Shown here: one piece after another, positions 29,560 through 41,400 of the stretch
Layout: every line of letters starts with the position of its first letter
How positions within the stretch are numbered: the first letter of the stretch is position 1
Assembly (NCBI GenBank): GCA_047967505.1
Contig: CM106538.1
DNA: 64,000 nt
Strand: one strand, 5' to 3'
Origin: Dipteris shenzhenensis
Lineage: Eukaryota; Polypodiophyta; Polypodiopsida; Gleicheniales
Position numbers and translations under genes: made by a program
Notes under the pieces: generated by a model
Seen by the model: the letters and a program-made list of their open reading frames with translations, nothing else
The model's database searches: none
What the model was told of the DNA's origin: nothing

Positions 29560-30870
29560 ATAGAAGTTGGGGATCCATGGTATGGTGGTATCTATAGGTT
29601 TCTGACCACTTTCTCCTTTCCTCCGGAAAGTACTAGCTATGAGAGAAAGAAGATCCATAGAGATAGTAGGCACTACACTCTCTTTGATGGGGTGTTGTAC
29701 CGTAAGGCATGGATGGGGTACTAAGACAGGCCATTGATGCAGATGAAGTACCTAAGGTATTGAAGCATTATCATGATGGATTTTGTGGAAGCCACTATGC
29801 CAGTGACTATACAACTAAGAAGATTTTACATGCTGGGTACTATTGGCTGACCTTGTTCAAGGATGTCACTATGTATTGCAAAACTTGTGAACCATGCCAA
29901 TTATTTGGTAGGAGGGATTTGTGTCCTGGGCAACATCATCCAGTGATGTCCACCCATCCGTTTCAGAAGTGGGAAATAGATTTTGTCGGACCCTTGCCCA
30001 TGGCTACCTGCAAAAAGAAGTATCTTTTGGTAGCCACTTAGTATGTCACTAAGTGGGCTGAAGCTATTGCCCTCCCCACTGCAAATGGTAAGGCAGTTTC
30101 AAATTTCATATTTGAACGTATCTGCACAAGGTTTGGGACACCCATGGAAATAGTATCTGCCCTTGGGAGTCCATTCTTAAATGAAGCAGTGGAGTTGCTC
30201 ATGGATCACATGGGTATTGATCATCGCACTTCTAGCATCTATTATCTAGCATCCATGGGATGAATGGAGCGGACCAATGGCCTCCTTTGTAAATCCATGG
30301 GAAAAATGGCCATAGGGTATAGGAGCCAGTGGGATCAGAAGGTCACTGAAGCCATGTGGGCTTATAACATCACTCATAAAACGTCTATAGGTCACACTCC
30401 TTTTGAGTTGGTGTACAGTACTGAGGCAGTTTTACCACTAGAGATAGAGATTCCGGATTAGCACAAGAACAGAGGATGACAGAAGATGAACATGTAGAAG
30501 CCAGGTTGGTACAACTTGAGAAGTTAGATGAAACCTCATGCCTTGCACTACATCAAATAGAGATCCAAAAGAATCAACAAAAGGCCCGCTTGGATGCTAA
30601 GATTCGCAAGGGATGGGAAAGACACTTTGCTGAGGGGGATGTTGTGCTATGCTTTGATAAAAGATTGGACCACCAAATGGATAAAAAGTTCCTTCCACTA
30701 TGGACCGGTCCATACAAAGTCATCAAGGAATGTAGCAATGGGTCTGTACAAGTTCAAGAGCTACATGAGCCATATGGCAAGAAGGTGATCAACAAGCGTT
30801 ACCTCAAGCCCTTCTTTGTGCATGATGGTCCCAAGCATGGAAATGCTATGCATTCCCTGCCTGGGGGGGG
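29560..30870 (+). pseudogene. Ty3 integrase
   Basis: An N-terminal HHCC zinc region (HYHDGFCGSHYASDYTTKKI ... CKTCEPC, about 29763-29900), the core with EIDFVGPLPMA (first Asp), then VTKWAEAIALPT, and a degraded second motif (IVSALGSPFLNEAVELL, where the usual SDNGxxF Asp is lost), MERTNGLLCKSMGKMA with the Glu region, AYNITHKTSIGHTPFELVYS, and the C-terminal LWTGPYKVIKECSNGSVQVQ ... NKRYLKPFF. Stops at about 30040, 30261 and 30459. No chromodomain follows before the polypurine tract. Confidence 0.88.
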
Positions 30871-30873
30871 AGC
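30861..30873 (+). promoter_or_regulatory. Polypurine tract of Ty3 element
   Basis: CTGGGGGGGGAGC directly before the 3' LTR. Confidence 0.7.
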
Positions 30874-31866
30874 TATTATGGATAAATTTGACCAAGGTAA
30901 AAGGCATAAATATATGTGTGTGCTTGTATGTGTGGCAATAGTATAATAAAATATGGTGTGCATAGGACCCAGGGTTGAGGTAGCAGGGCATGACCATGTG
31001 CCACCCTTCCACGTAAGAGGACCCATAGGTGTGTTGTACATAATCCATGGTAGAAATATTATAAAATGTTAAGGTGGCATGGTTCCTCCATGTGCCACCC
31101 CTCCACCTAGGCATCCCATGCTTGCATTTAGTGAGACATGGCCCAAGGACCATGGGAGAAGTAATATAAAATAGGTGGAGATGGATATTATATTGGATTA
31201 TTCCCTCCATGTATGATAGGCCCATGTGGGGGGGGGTGTAGATAGTCCAAGAATGCACATTAAATAATGGGGAAAGTAGGATGAGGTGGCAAGATTCCTT
31301 GTGCCAACCCTCTGCCAACCCTGTCCTCCTAGATGTTTGAACGTATTATAAAATTCGGAAAAGACCAAGGGAGTATCTTAGACTTGGGATGTGGGGCTTG
31401 ATTTATGTGGAAAAATGAGGCAAAGGGTTGTCGCACACAATTGAGAGTGCGTACCCATCTAGCTCACATGGGAGATTCCTCCACATACACCATGCATGTG
31501 GGAGGATGCATTTATTGGGAGAGACCCCCTCTCTTGGCTATAAAAGGAGGGGGCTATTCCTTGATGTGACATGCTCATTCTTGTAAAGCCATCATGCTAG
31601 TATCTTGATTTTCCCCATCCTTCCTTTCAAATAAAGCATGACTCTCTTTTCTTCCCTTGATGTCTCCATCCCTACATTCCACCTCCCATCATGTACATGC
31701 TCCTCTTCCCCCTCTCCCTTCCTCTTTGTGCCATGGTCTCCCTCTTTATTCCCACCCCTATTAATCCCTTTTCCCCACCCATGTTAATGCTTCTCCCGTC
31801 ACGTTCCCTCTCCCCCATGGCCCTCGAGCGTCTAGCCTCATGCCTTGATTTCTTTTTTAGTTAATA
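30874..31866 (+). repeat. 3' LTR of Ty3 element, 993 bp
   Basis: Matches 24170-25171 almost throughout; starts TATTATGG where the partner has TGTTATGG and ends AGTTAATA before GCAC. Confidence 0.88.
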
Positions 31867-31874
31867 GCACATGT

Positions 31875-32974
31875 CTCACATTTTTAAAAAAAATGCATAC
31901 CCATTTACAAAAGAAACTATATGTCACCTACTCCCATTATATCACATGCATAGTTATTTCCAAGATGCACACAATTGGTCTTTCCATTGTCATAAGTGGA
32001 GAACCATTCCCTATGGGGAGTAACATGGAATGAAGCACCAGAATCCAAAATCCAATCCTAGGAATATGCATCATCTAAAGTGGTAAGCAACTTTGCAGGT
32101 AGACTAGACATGAATTGTCACTATCATTAGTGACTGCATTGATCTCCTCGATCTTCATTTTTCCTTTGTCTTCCCCTGGAATCTCTTCCTTCTTATTTGC
32201 ACCCCAATTTGCATTCTTTTTCTTATCTTTTTGCTCTCTTTTCAGCTTGTAGCAATCCTTTTTCATGTGGCCCTTCTTGCCACAATGGTAACACTCAATG
32301 TTCCGTGCCCTGGATTTTTACAAGACTTCCCTGTTTCTTGGGACTTCCCCCTGAACTTATGATCTGCCCCTTTGCACATTTAAGGTTGCATCTTGCTTAT
32401 TGCTATCCATAGACTTTCGTCTAATCTCCTCGACCAACAAGCTACCCTCAGAATCATCAAACTTCAGTAGTCTAGTAGGTGCACAGTTACCGAGAGTTGT
32501 ACGGAAGGTATCCCATGACGATGGCAATGAACACAAAAGGAATATTGCCTTAGTCTCTGCATCAAAATTCAACTTCTGAGCCTGAAGTTGTGACTGAAAA
32601 TAATATTGAATTCATTCAAGTGAGAAGCAATGGAGACCCCTTCCTTCATCTACAGCTCAAACAACCTCTTCAAGAGGTAAACTTTATTAGAGGCAGTTTC
32701 CTTCTCATAAGTGGCACGTAATTTCTTCCATAAATCTTCCGTAGTCTACTCATTTACTAATGTGAAATAAAATGACTTTGTAAGATGAATTCTAACAGTA
32801 GACTTTGCTAATGCATCCATAATCATCCTCACACAGAGCTGTAAGCATAGCTGCAATCGCTTCCAAGGGCTTAATCTACTTCTTTTGAATAAGTACATCC
32901 CTTATCTATTATTTCCATAGAGAAAATTTTGTCCCATCAAAATTTTTAAAATTAAAACTCTCCTTTTTAGACAT
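31875..32974 (-). pseudogene. Copia B gag and protease
   Basis: Minus-strand start ATG at 32974 (MSKKESFNFKNFDGTKFSLW) followed at once by stops, then recognisable Gag (FELxMKEGVSIASHLNEFNI; LPSSWDTFRTTLGNCAPTRL; LVEEIRRKS), one zinc knuckle (CYHCGKKGHMKKDC, about 32256-32300) and a protease start with WILDSGASFHVTPHREWF near 32000. The DSGA catalytic motif is intact, but the gene has many stops and frameshifts. The protease is interrupted downstream by the Ty3 element. Confidence 0.85.
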
Positions 32975-33129
32975 GGAAGAGGATGCCACGATGAAAATAA
33001 AGCAAAATTCCAAATGCTAGTGCCTGCAAGAAAGAATCACACCAAATACTTGTTAGATATCAATGCTCCACTCTCGTGTAACTATGCGGGAACCAGCTAA
33101 CTCTACTTGTAAGCCCCCCATATGAGGAG

Positions 33130-33800
33130 AAGGCATTTGAGTAGCTCGGTTATCCGATAGGTCTTGGTTTGGACACCAGATGGGGGCCATGTGTGGCTTG
33201 ATGGCTAGATGGCTTTAGATAGAGTTGGCACACTGCCAACTAGACTACATGCAAGTGTGGGAAGGCATCCCTTGACTGACCGCACAAAGGGTAGATGGAG
33301 CATTTCTCGGGGCAGCCCACTCTCAGGTTGCAGGGCCCATTTGGAGCCTCAGATGATCCTGAATGGCTCTGGGTCGAATGGCAACCGTAGCTCCGTTGCT
33401 CTATTTTGCGCACCGGTTCTATCATATGGTCGGTGGCCTATTTTGGGACTAACCCCCAGTCGACCGTTTTGGGCAGACTGGGTCAGTCACCCAATTGAGC
33501 CTAACCGACTACGACTGGTGGCTATATAAGAGCAAGCCCGTGAAGCCCATTTCATCACTGGCTACAGCAACCCTGATTCCTTAGCATCCAGCCTCCATCT
33601 TCTACTGTTTCCAGCATGCCATTGAAGCTTCTTTCACAAGAGCGCACGGTTGAGAGGTAGCGCCATCTATTATATCAGCTTTACAGTAATCAAATTTTTG
33701 ATTCTCCATACTATCTTGTTTTCTCTCTTGCGTACGAGATCCTATTATCTGTTGAGCACAGATGTTGTATTATTTTCTTACAATGCTAGGTGCACCCAAA
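33130..33800 (+). promoter_or_regulatory. Promoter-like GC-richer island in the copia B leader
   Basis: A 650-bp block with higher GC than its surroundings contains GGCTATATAAGAGC (33519-33532), a good plant TATA box, followed by C/A-rich sequence typical of a start region. No gene follows. It may be a solo LTR or the remnant of another insertion; no partner copy or clear TG...CA ends could be assigned. Confidence 0.4.
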
Positions 33801-35273
33801 TATGTCTGCCACAATGGATGGTAATATCACCGAAAACTCAAAGCTCAAAGCATCAAAATGCATCTAACTCATGTGCATATACTATGCATCCATATGAGCA
33901 AATATCGCCCAAAAGAAAATGTCAACATGCAATGACAAAATAATGGCAAACCCAATGCCAATAAGAGCCAAATGCCTCAAGCATAAACACCATCCATGGG
34001 CATAAGCATCAATAATATCTCATCCAAGAGAGGATAGCACTATTAGTGCATCAATTGCAATGTGTTAAAGCTGTCCCTCAGCATAAATTAACATCCATGT
34101 GCAAAGCGTCCATCAAAATAGCATCCCACAAGGCAATCTGAGCCTGTCAGTGCATCCAATAAGGACTGGAATGCATCCAAATGGCCTATAAAGAATCCAC
34201 TCCAACCCAATGCAAACCCAATCCAAATGGCCTATAAAGCAACCCAATGCAAACCACGAATGAGCGCACACGGCTCAAACTACAACCATAGTGATCTACA
34301 TAAGGTATGCCCAAAATCACAGTCTTATAGCAATGACGGATGCTGTAAAATAAATCATGATATGCCTCAAAACATGAAATTTACGCGATATCCAGACTCG
34401 ATGATGCAATCTGCACATTTCTCCTTTTTACTGCAACTCCAAAATCTTATTCATTGAGGGAGTAAAAGCCAATCAACCCTTGTAGTTGACTTGAAATTGA
34501 ACCTTTGAATGGTTTTCTGATAGAGAGAAAAAACAAGATGATTCGACGTCTCAAAGAGATAGAACTTCACCAAATCTCCACAGGATCGCACAAGAACTAA
34601 CAGATAGGGGTTTTTGGGCCTCCGGAACACAATGGAATAGATGGTTTTGGAAACCGTGGTTCCATTCAACGAGTCCAACACACGAAATTTTTTTTTTTTT
34701 TGGGTAAATTGATATATTTGTAAGCACAATCAGAGTGCAAATGATAAGCAGCATAGAAATTTTAGGACCTTCTGAGTCCATTGGAACTGATAGATCTGCG
34801 AATTATTGCTTCAAACTTGAGTTCCAACACACTGGCAGAAAAACGTTGAAGCAGAGACAATGAGCCAAAAATTTAACGAAATGATCCCAAATTCAAGAAT
34901 GAAGGGGTTTTGGAACTCTTAAAGTGCAACTGACACCAAAATTAAGCAATGGTTGCCTCTGCAAGTCATTCCGAACTCTCAGCCGGGGAAAATCTTTTGG
35001 CGATCTTTTTAATGTGAGCTTTTTTACCATTTCCTTTGTTTTTGCGAGCTTTTTTTAGAAATCCATACATGTTTTTGTTATAAGAAAGATGGGGAGGTTA
35101 GAAAGAGGGGGAGAGAATATAAGATATGTTCATTTTCATAGCATGTGGGAGGGGTGGAAGAGTGTATACTATGCACAAGGGGGGGGAGGATATGAGTGGC
35201 AGTAGGAGGCAAAAAATTATGGAAGATATGTCCATATTCAAAGTAGAAGGGAGGAACTATGGGAGATATGTAC
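33801..35273. other. Copia B leader or nested insert, unclassified
   Basis: No gene seen. Local features are a short repeat (CCAAATGGCCTATAAAG at about 34168 and 34218) and a T-run near 34688-34700. Purine-rich DNA at 35090-35270 belongs to the imperfect outer arms of the palindrome that follows. Confidence 0.4.
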
Positions 35274-35585
35274 ATTTTAAAAGTGTATAATTTGAAACTT
35301 TTGACCTCATATTTGGATTCCTCGTCGAATTCCGGTCATTTTGAGTACCAACATGACCATATTCTGATAAAAATTGGAAAAATGGTGTTTTTGTCATTTT
35401 GGCCTGTTTGGGGCTTGTTTTGAGTCTGCGCAGACTCAAAACAAGCCCCAAACAGGCCAAAATGACAAAAACACCATTTTTCCAATTTTTATCAGAATAT
35501 GGTCATGTTGGTACTCAAAATGACCGGAATTCGACGAGGAATCCAAATATGAGGTCAAATCTGTCAAATTATACACTTTGAAAAT
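35274..35585. repeat. 312-bp spacerless palindrome (foldback)
   Basis: Two 156-bp arms meet at GTCTGC|GCAGAC (centre between 35429 and 35430). They match almost perfectly, with a short block of mismatches near the outer ends (AAACTT against ACAGAT) and one more at 35279. Beyond the arms, purine-rich (left) and pyrimidine-rich (right) flanks still pair imperfectly over a few hundred bases. No transposase is present. A foldback or MITE-like element is the likely nature. Confidence 0.92.
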
Positions 35586-36243
35586 AAACAAATTTCCCAC
35601 ATGCTCTCCCTTCCCCTTTACATTTAGTAGATGAACATAACTTTCACATTCCTCATCCTCTCTCTCCTCCTTGCACTCCTCTTTGCATACCTTATAAGTT
35701 CCCCCTCTACGTTCTCCACTATGATAATGAATATATGTTCCAACTCCCCTCCCCTCCCTTCTCCATGCCACCTTACCCATGCGCCCGTCCCTCCCCCTTT
35801 CCTTTATCTCCCCTCCCCCCCCTCTCTCCTCTTAACTGCAACCACAACCCAAACTTTCAACCCACCCCACTCCATGACCCCCCCCCTCTCTCTCTCTCAG
35901 GTGAATGAAAAGCTCGCAATATTCATGAAAATTGAAAAAAAGCTCATGACAAAAAGCTCACCAAAAAATCACACCCCTCTCAGCCAATCATTGAAAGGAA
36001 CAAGGGAATCGTAAAAAAACATATTTTTGCTCCAATTACACCTGTACACTTGCAAAAAACCACACATAGACTTCCAAAAATCACTTGCAGGATTTTGCAA
36101 GGTTCAAATATCACCTGGGCAACTCAAACAAGCACCCATAGGCTTGCTCCATCCTCCCATAGAGCTACAAAAGGCAGACTCCAGGCTCTAAGCACACACA
36201 CAGGCTTAGCTAGACCACCCACAAGCATCAGATAGACCACTCA
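35586..36243. other. Right flank of palindrome and leader start
   Basis: Pyrimidine-rich sequence (35600-35900), then unclassified leader up to the primer site. An apparent 127-codon plus frame (35631-36014) is low-complexity and not called. Confidence 0.4.
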
Positions 36244-36256
36244 GGCTCTGATACCA
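36244..36256 (-). promoter_or_regulatory. tRNA primer-binding site of copia B
   Basis: Minus-strand TGGTATCAGAGCC, perfect initiator-Met primer match, two bases after the LTR end. Confidence 0.9.
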
Positions 36257-36258
36257 GT

Positions 36259-36442
36259 TGAGAGTGCTCTCAACGGAAGCAAAATGGAACAGGGTGAGAG
36301 AGAGGGAGAGCCAAAAGAGAGCCACAGAAGTTTTGGTGGGTGCAAAACACCCTAATCTTCTATGTCATCCATATATATATATGTGTGTGTTTGAGTATTG
36401 TACATAATCGAGGCTAAGGCACAGCGGCCTTTAACCCCCACA
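36259..36442 (-). repeat. 5' LTR of copia B, 184 bp
   Basis: Minus strand begins TGTGGGGGTTAAAGGCC and ends CACTCTCA. Clearly the partner of 21161-21368, with several substitutions and a short AT/GT tract where the partner has a long GT tract. Confidence 0.87.
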
Positions 36443-36447
36443 CATCT
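36443..36447. repeat. Target-site duplication CATCT (upper)
   Basis: Matches 21156-21160. Confidence 0.8.
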
Positions 36448-38430
36448 ATAAGTAACCAATGATTCGCTCACCCACACATGCAAAAGGTGAGTTCAACTAG
36501 CCACGTAGTCTAGCCATCATACTTGAATTCAAATGCAAATCCATTTGCTATTCTTAGAGGTCTTAAGGTCTCAAATAACAACAGCAAAAACTCCTTGCTA
36601 TTCTATTCCGCATGTGCTTCTTTTGGCACACACCTCTCTGTAATCTTCCCCACATAAAATCCACTACTCATTTGCATGCTTCAAGAACTATCTTAATCTT
36701 TCACCTTGGCATCTATAGATAGTTACCCCTTCTTTGATCCATTTAAAGAAAAATCATGCCTCATATTTTTCCCCTCACCTGATTGAGTTGAAACTAGAGT
36801 GAGACTCTGTTACATAGCAGTGGGCTAGAGAAATTCTTGCACTTTCCTTGGGAAGCTTACTTCGATAGCAACAATGCAAAAGCTTTGATCGACAATAGTA
36901 GCTTACAAGGATAGATATTACTCTCATAGTAAACAAGCATCCACATCTAATGCCAACCCAATGTGATGCCTTTTTGCACATTGGAGCTATTCATCTTTTG
37001 AAGGGTACTCATCAACCACATGCTAAATGAGGTGATGCATACGTTCTTCAAATTTTTGTATGAGTATATAGGATTCAAGAAGAGCACTAAGAAAGTTCCA
37101 ACGGCCTTTGTGACCAAGTCAATCATGGCCAAATTCGAGGAAAATCTCAATTGGGAGAAACCCCTTTTTCTCCAACTTTTTGATGCATATCCAAGGGTGT
37201 GCAAATCCCAAACTCAATACAATCTTGGCACCCACCTTTGCATCCTGCAACATACTCTTGTAAGCAAAGAGCTGCATTGGCCACTTGCCCCCATTCCATA
37301 ACCCTTACTTTGAAAGCCGTGGAGTCCCAAGACGAACTTGTGGTAGCAACTAAGCTAGGCAAAGGACCTAGTAGCAAGTTGGTCAAAGGAAAGTAGCCAG
37401 AATTAGAGTAGGTTTTGTATACAACCTCATTTGTTAACAAATGGATCACTTGGAAACCTTGTTTGGTGAAAACATCATTCTATGAAGGACCCCTAGCTAC
37501 CACCCAAGCAATCTAGTAGCCCAGAGCCACCACTACAAGAGGAAGTTCATCAGTAGATGGAGTAGCAAGGCTCCCTTAATCAAGCTTCCATCTGTTTTAC
37601 CACTAGAAGCTCAACATACCCAACTTTTTCTATTTTTCACAAGAAGGCTTGTTACATAGTTGGAGCAGGAATCTAGGGAGATCATCACTTCATCAAGATT
37701 TGAGCCAAGTAGCATGAGGCAAGGTTTGAACATTGGATGATGGAGTTGGTAGAAGGGCTTCACATTCTATGGAATAAGACTCATACCTATAAGGCATGAC
37801 ATGAAGATTTTTGAGCTAAACATGCCATATGCAAGAGTTAAAGGCAAACACTTAAGGCCAAAGTAATGCACTACCATAAAAAAAGCAAGGCGTTCAAAAA
37901 AGCTACGACATCTAGACCAAGGTAGCATCACGACCAGTACAATAGCTAAGTAGCTCCAAGTCAAGGGACTTGAATTGAATAGGAGGATTGCAGATGTTCA
38001 TGAACTCTTGAGTCAAAGTTTGCCTCCTCATAATTGACAAACACCCAACCAATCTACCTCGCCCCTAAGGCCCCATCCTGACAAATCCATAGGGTCATAG
38101 GAACCCCACTCTAGCATCAAAAAAGTGATAAGACCCATCCAATGGACACAACTTAGAGTCCAAGACTAGCTTCGACTTGCACCGGAAAACAAGACTAGCT
38201 TTGACTTGCACCGAAAAACAAGCCCTGTGAACCTTAGCAACATTGGCAACATATGACTCTCTAGAGCACATCATCCTAAAATTTAACATTTGAGAGGATG
38301 AGGAATTCTTTGTGAATGTTTCTAGCCAAGTTGAGGCCTTTCCATCCATAAATGATGCTATGTATCCATGATATGAAAGAGAGTAATTCAATGCCTTATC
38401 TTTTTCCCACATTTAAATGCTCTACACAAC
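36448..38430. other. Unclassified sequence
   Basis: Several short minus-strand frames (e.g. 37147-37449, 38095-38412) lie in a row and could be remains of one old gene, but no domain can be named. A 29-bp tandem duplication lies at 38161-38218. Confidence 0.35.
38161..38218 (+). repeat. 29-bp tandem duplication
   Basis: CAAGACTAGCTTCGACTTGC and the following nine bases repeat at 38190 with two C-to-T or G-to-A differences. Confidence 0.85.
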
Positions 38431-41400
38431 ATTGTCCTCAATCTAGCCAAATAATAGAATCTAATTCCATTCAAGTACAAGGTTATTTGGCATAGACTCG
38501 AGGTACCAGATATCCTTCTTGTTCTACCACAATTCAATAATTAGCTATAGATTGAAGTCATATAGCATTGTAAGTTCTAGCAGAGCTTCATATCTTGCTA
38601 AAGCAACCAAGGTTTCAACACAAATCCATTTTTTACAAAACATCGATTCCATATCTAGATCTTAAACTTCATTTTCTATTGGCACACTCCCCAAAAGCAT
38701 TCTATTCCTTAGTGACTTACACTCGAGATCAATTCCATTGCTACACATGTGATAGTAATATTATCTAATTATTCAACAAAGCTTGCATATTCAAAATAAC
38801 ATTTTCATTCTATTAATGTTCCATTTGCAAGTTTAAAAATCCATTTCCTATTCTATTCATAGTTATTACAATAGTTTATTGGTTGTTTACCCATAGCCAC
38901 AGCTTAGAATCCTTGTCCATTTTGAAATACAACATAGTTCTACTAATACACAATTTTTGGTTCTAATTCTATGATATCCTACTAAATTCAACCAAGATTT
39001 TAACACAGAGAATTATTTGTTTTGACATCTCTATTTGCAAATGCGACCACATCATCAAAGTGACATTGCCATATCAAGTCCCTTTTGATGGTACACATAA
39101 TCAAGGCCATTAGTTTGGATCCCATAATCTATTTGGATCCTCTTCTCCAATTGCATTACCAGTAATACAAATGCCAAATTAATAATCAAATCATTGACCT
39201 TGAATCACATCCCAAGGGTAATTCTCTTTGTGGTTTATTCATCATCTAGATCTTGGCATGGCTCTTAAATGTTGATTTCAATTTTATTTTTTGAATGACC
39301 AGATTATTCCTCGAACTTAGGCTATTGGATTGTCTTTTGCTCTGATCCTAGCATAGCTTCTAGATCACAGTTTATATATATTTTAAGATTCCTTTCCAAT
39401 ATTATGCATATTCAAAATCTAGTTTGGCACACACATTCTTGATTCAATTGAGTCCTTGGCACATATTTGGCATGAGTTTTCAAACATTCCAAAGGCACGT
39501 TACCAAATTTTTAGTTTCTTGATTTGGAGGCATTTATTTCAATTCTCAAGATTCATTTAATTTGAATCCTAGATTACCTTAGCTCTTGGATCCTAGATTC
39601 CACATCATACTTGAATCCTAAACTCTAATTCCACATCAACTTTTTGACCTTTGTTTTCAATTTTCAAATCTAGAGGAACAGTCTTAGATCTTCAATTCTA
39701 GCCTCATTTCAAAACTCTAAACTTTAGTTCCACATTAGTGCATTTGGAGCTTGATCCATGTCATCATACCTAGATCTCAACTTCCAATTACACATGCTAC
39801 ATTCCATTTCACCAAAACTTCTAGTGCCACCATCAACACATTTGGTGCACATTCTAATACACACTACCATTTTGATGTAGTCATCACACTACACATTAGT
39901 AATTTGAGCCTACTGCCATGTCTACATAATTTGATGCACAAGATTCCCGACATTCAATGAAGAGTATCAATTCACAATTTTCACTTCTAATGTAATCCCA
40001 GCTATCTCCTAGTTGAAACCCAAATTCTTTGATTATATTCTTATCCTATAGCTACACTCTTCTTGGCATAGATTTGATAGTTTGCTTCATCTCCACTATT
40101 CAAGTCTCGATGTATGAAACTTTCCCTCTATGGACTTTGTTTCAAAATACCGAAAGGGTCTTGTTGAGCTCTCTCCATATTGTAAGCCCATTTTTAGCCT
40201 CTAATTCTAGCCATAGACTCAAACTATAGTTGAGATCCATTAACTTATCACTGGAATCCTGTTTCTTGAATGATTCTTCTTTATAGTGTGCTCTGACTCA
40301 CATGACATATTGTGTTAGGCTATCATGTGTCTTCCAAATTCAACTTTGATAATGCCTCTTGGATTTCAAGCCCACCATGTCTTGTAAATTTGCCCTAGAT
40401 CCTCTTTAACTTATAAAGTAAAGGGGCTAGTAAAGAGGTGAGTGCCTCTAAAATGTTAGTAGCCACCCTTTTTACTCCATGGTAAGACCCAATAAAGAGG
40501 CATGAAAAAGGTCAAATATAATTATGTGTGTAGCTCTTCTAAAAAATTTAGTCAGTCAACATGTGGCATAGTAGTGGCCCAATAATGCCTTTGGTAGTGG
40601 GTACTTAAGTTTTTCACCAAGCTCATTTTTTCTCTCTTAAAAAATTAAATAAAATATATTCTCTTTCTATGGTTATTCATGTAATTCCTATACCCAATCC
40701 CTTGTATTAATTCTAATTTTCATAATATATTCCATCACCTAGATGCAAAGAATCAATTGCATTATTAACAATAAATTGAATAAACAACCAAATCAATCAA
40801 TCCTAGTGTGTCACACTTGATATACAATAATCAAACAAAATACAATTGACATATTAATACATGCAATCATCCAAAATATTGATCATCTAGCGTGGCAAAA
40901 CATGGGATTAGTTAGGCATACCTAACTTAACCTCACATAGCATCATCCAAAACTATTGCCATGTTGGTGTGCTTCCATGGCTTGAGCATGGATTACTTGC
41001 CATAGTCTCCCATTGTGGGTCATACCTAAGCAAGGATATCATTGTAATTATCTTAAGTAAGTAATAGAAATTATGTAGCACCCCTCTAGCTTATAACCTC
41101 AGTTGTGTGTTTGATTATAGGAGTTCGTGAGTTTTGTAGTAATAGCCCAAAAAAAATATATTACCCATCTCCTAAGCATCCTCCCTTGATTGATTTTTGA
41201 GTTTCAAAAAAGTTTTGACATATATTTTCTATTCACACAGTAATTTGTTGATGATCCAAAATATATTCGGTTCAAGTATTTTTGATTCATCAACTATGAG
41301 TAGTGCCTCTTCATAAATAGGTCCCTAAAATGGTTTCAATAGATGATATAAAATGCATTATGGATAGTAAATATTTGACATATACATTTCTTGTTCATTT

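Larger units (their letters stand above)
24170..31866 (+). mobile_element. Ty3/gypsy element nested in copia B
   Basis: 7.7 kb, plus strand, opposite to copia B. Order: 5' LTR, His-tRNA primer site, ORF of unknown function, RNase H-like domain, gag with zinc knuckle, protease, truncated RNase H, integrase, polypurine tract, 3' LTR. GCAC flanks both ends (24166-24169, 31867-31870; the fifth base differs). The reverse transcriptase is deleted. There is no chromodomain, and an extra RNase H of the plant/archaeal type is present, which points to the Tat/Ogre/Athila side of Ty3 elements. LTR differences and broken frames show it is inactive. Confidence 0.88.
21161..36442 (-). mobile_element. Old Ty1/copia element (copia B), split by a Ty3 insertion
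   Basis: Minus-strand order: 5' LTR 36442-36259, primer site, leader, gag (from 32974), protease, [Ty3 element 31866-24170], integrase, reverse transcriptase, RNase H, polypurine tract, 3' LTR 21368-21161, with CATCT on both sides. Without the Ty3 insert the copia sequence is about 7.6 kb, of which 3.2 kb is an unusually long leader holding a palindromic insert. Every domain carries stops or frameshifts. The reading frame across the Ty3 site can be followed (NVRHVPKFTKS), which proves that the two halves were one element. Confidence 0.88.

Noticed and set aside
35257-35581. Two frames with the same protein on opposite strands
   Set aside because: They are the mirror arms of the palindrome, not duplicated genes.
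36448-38430. Possible old minus-strand gene from consecutive frames
   Set aside because: No domain, splice pattern or retroelement motif could be read; listed only as unclassified.
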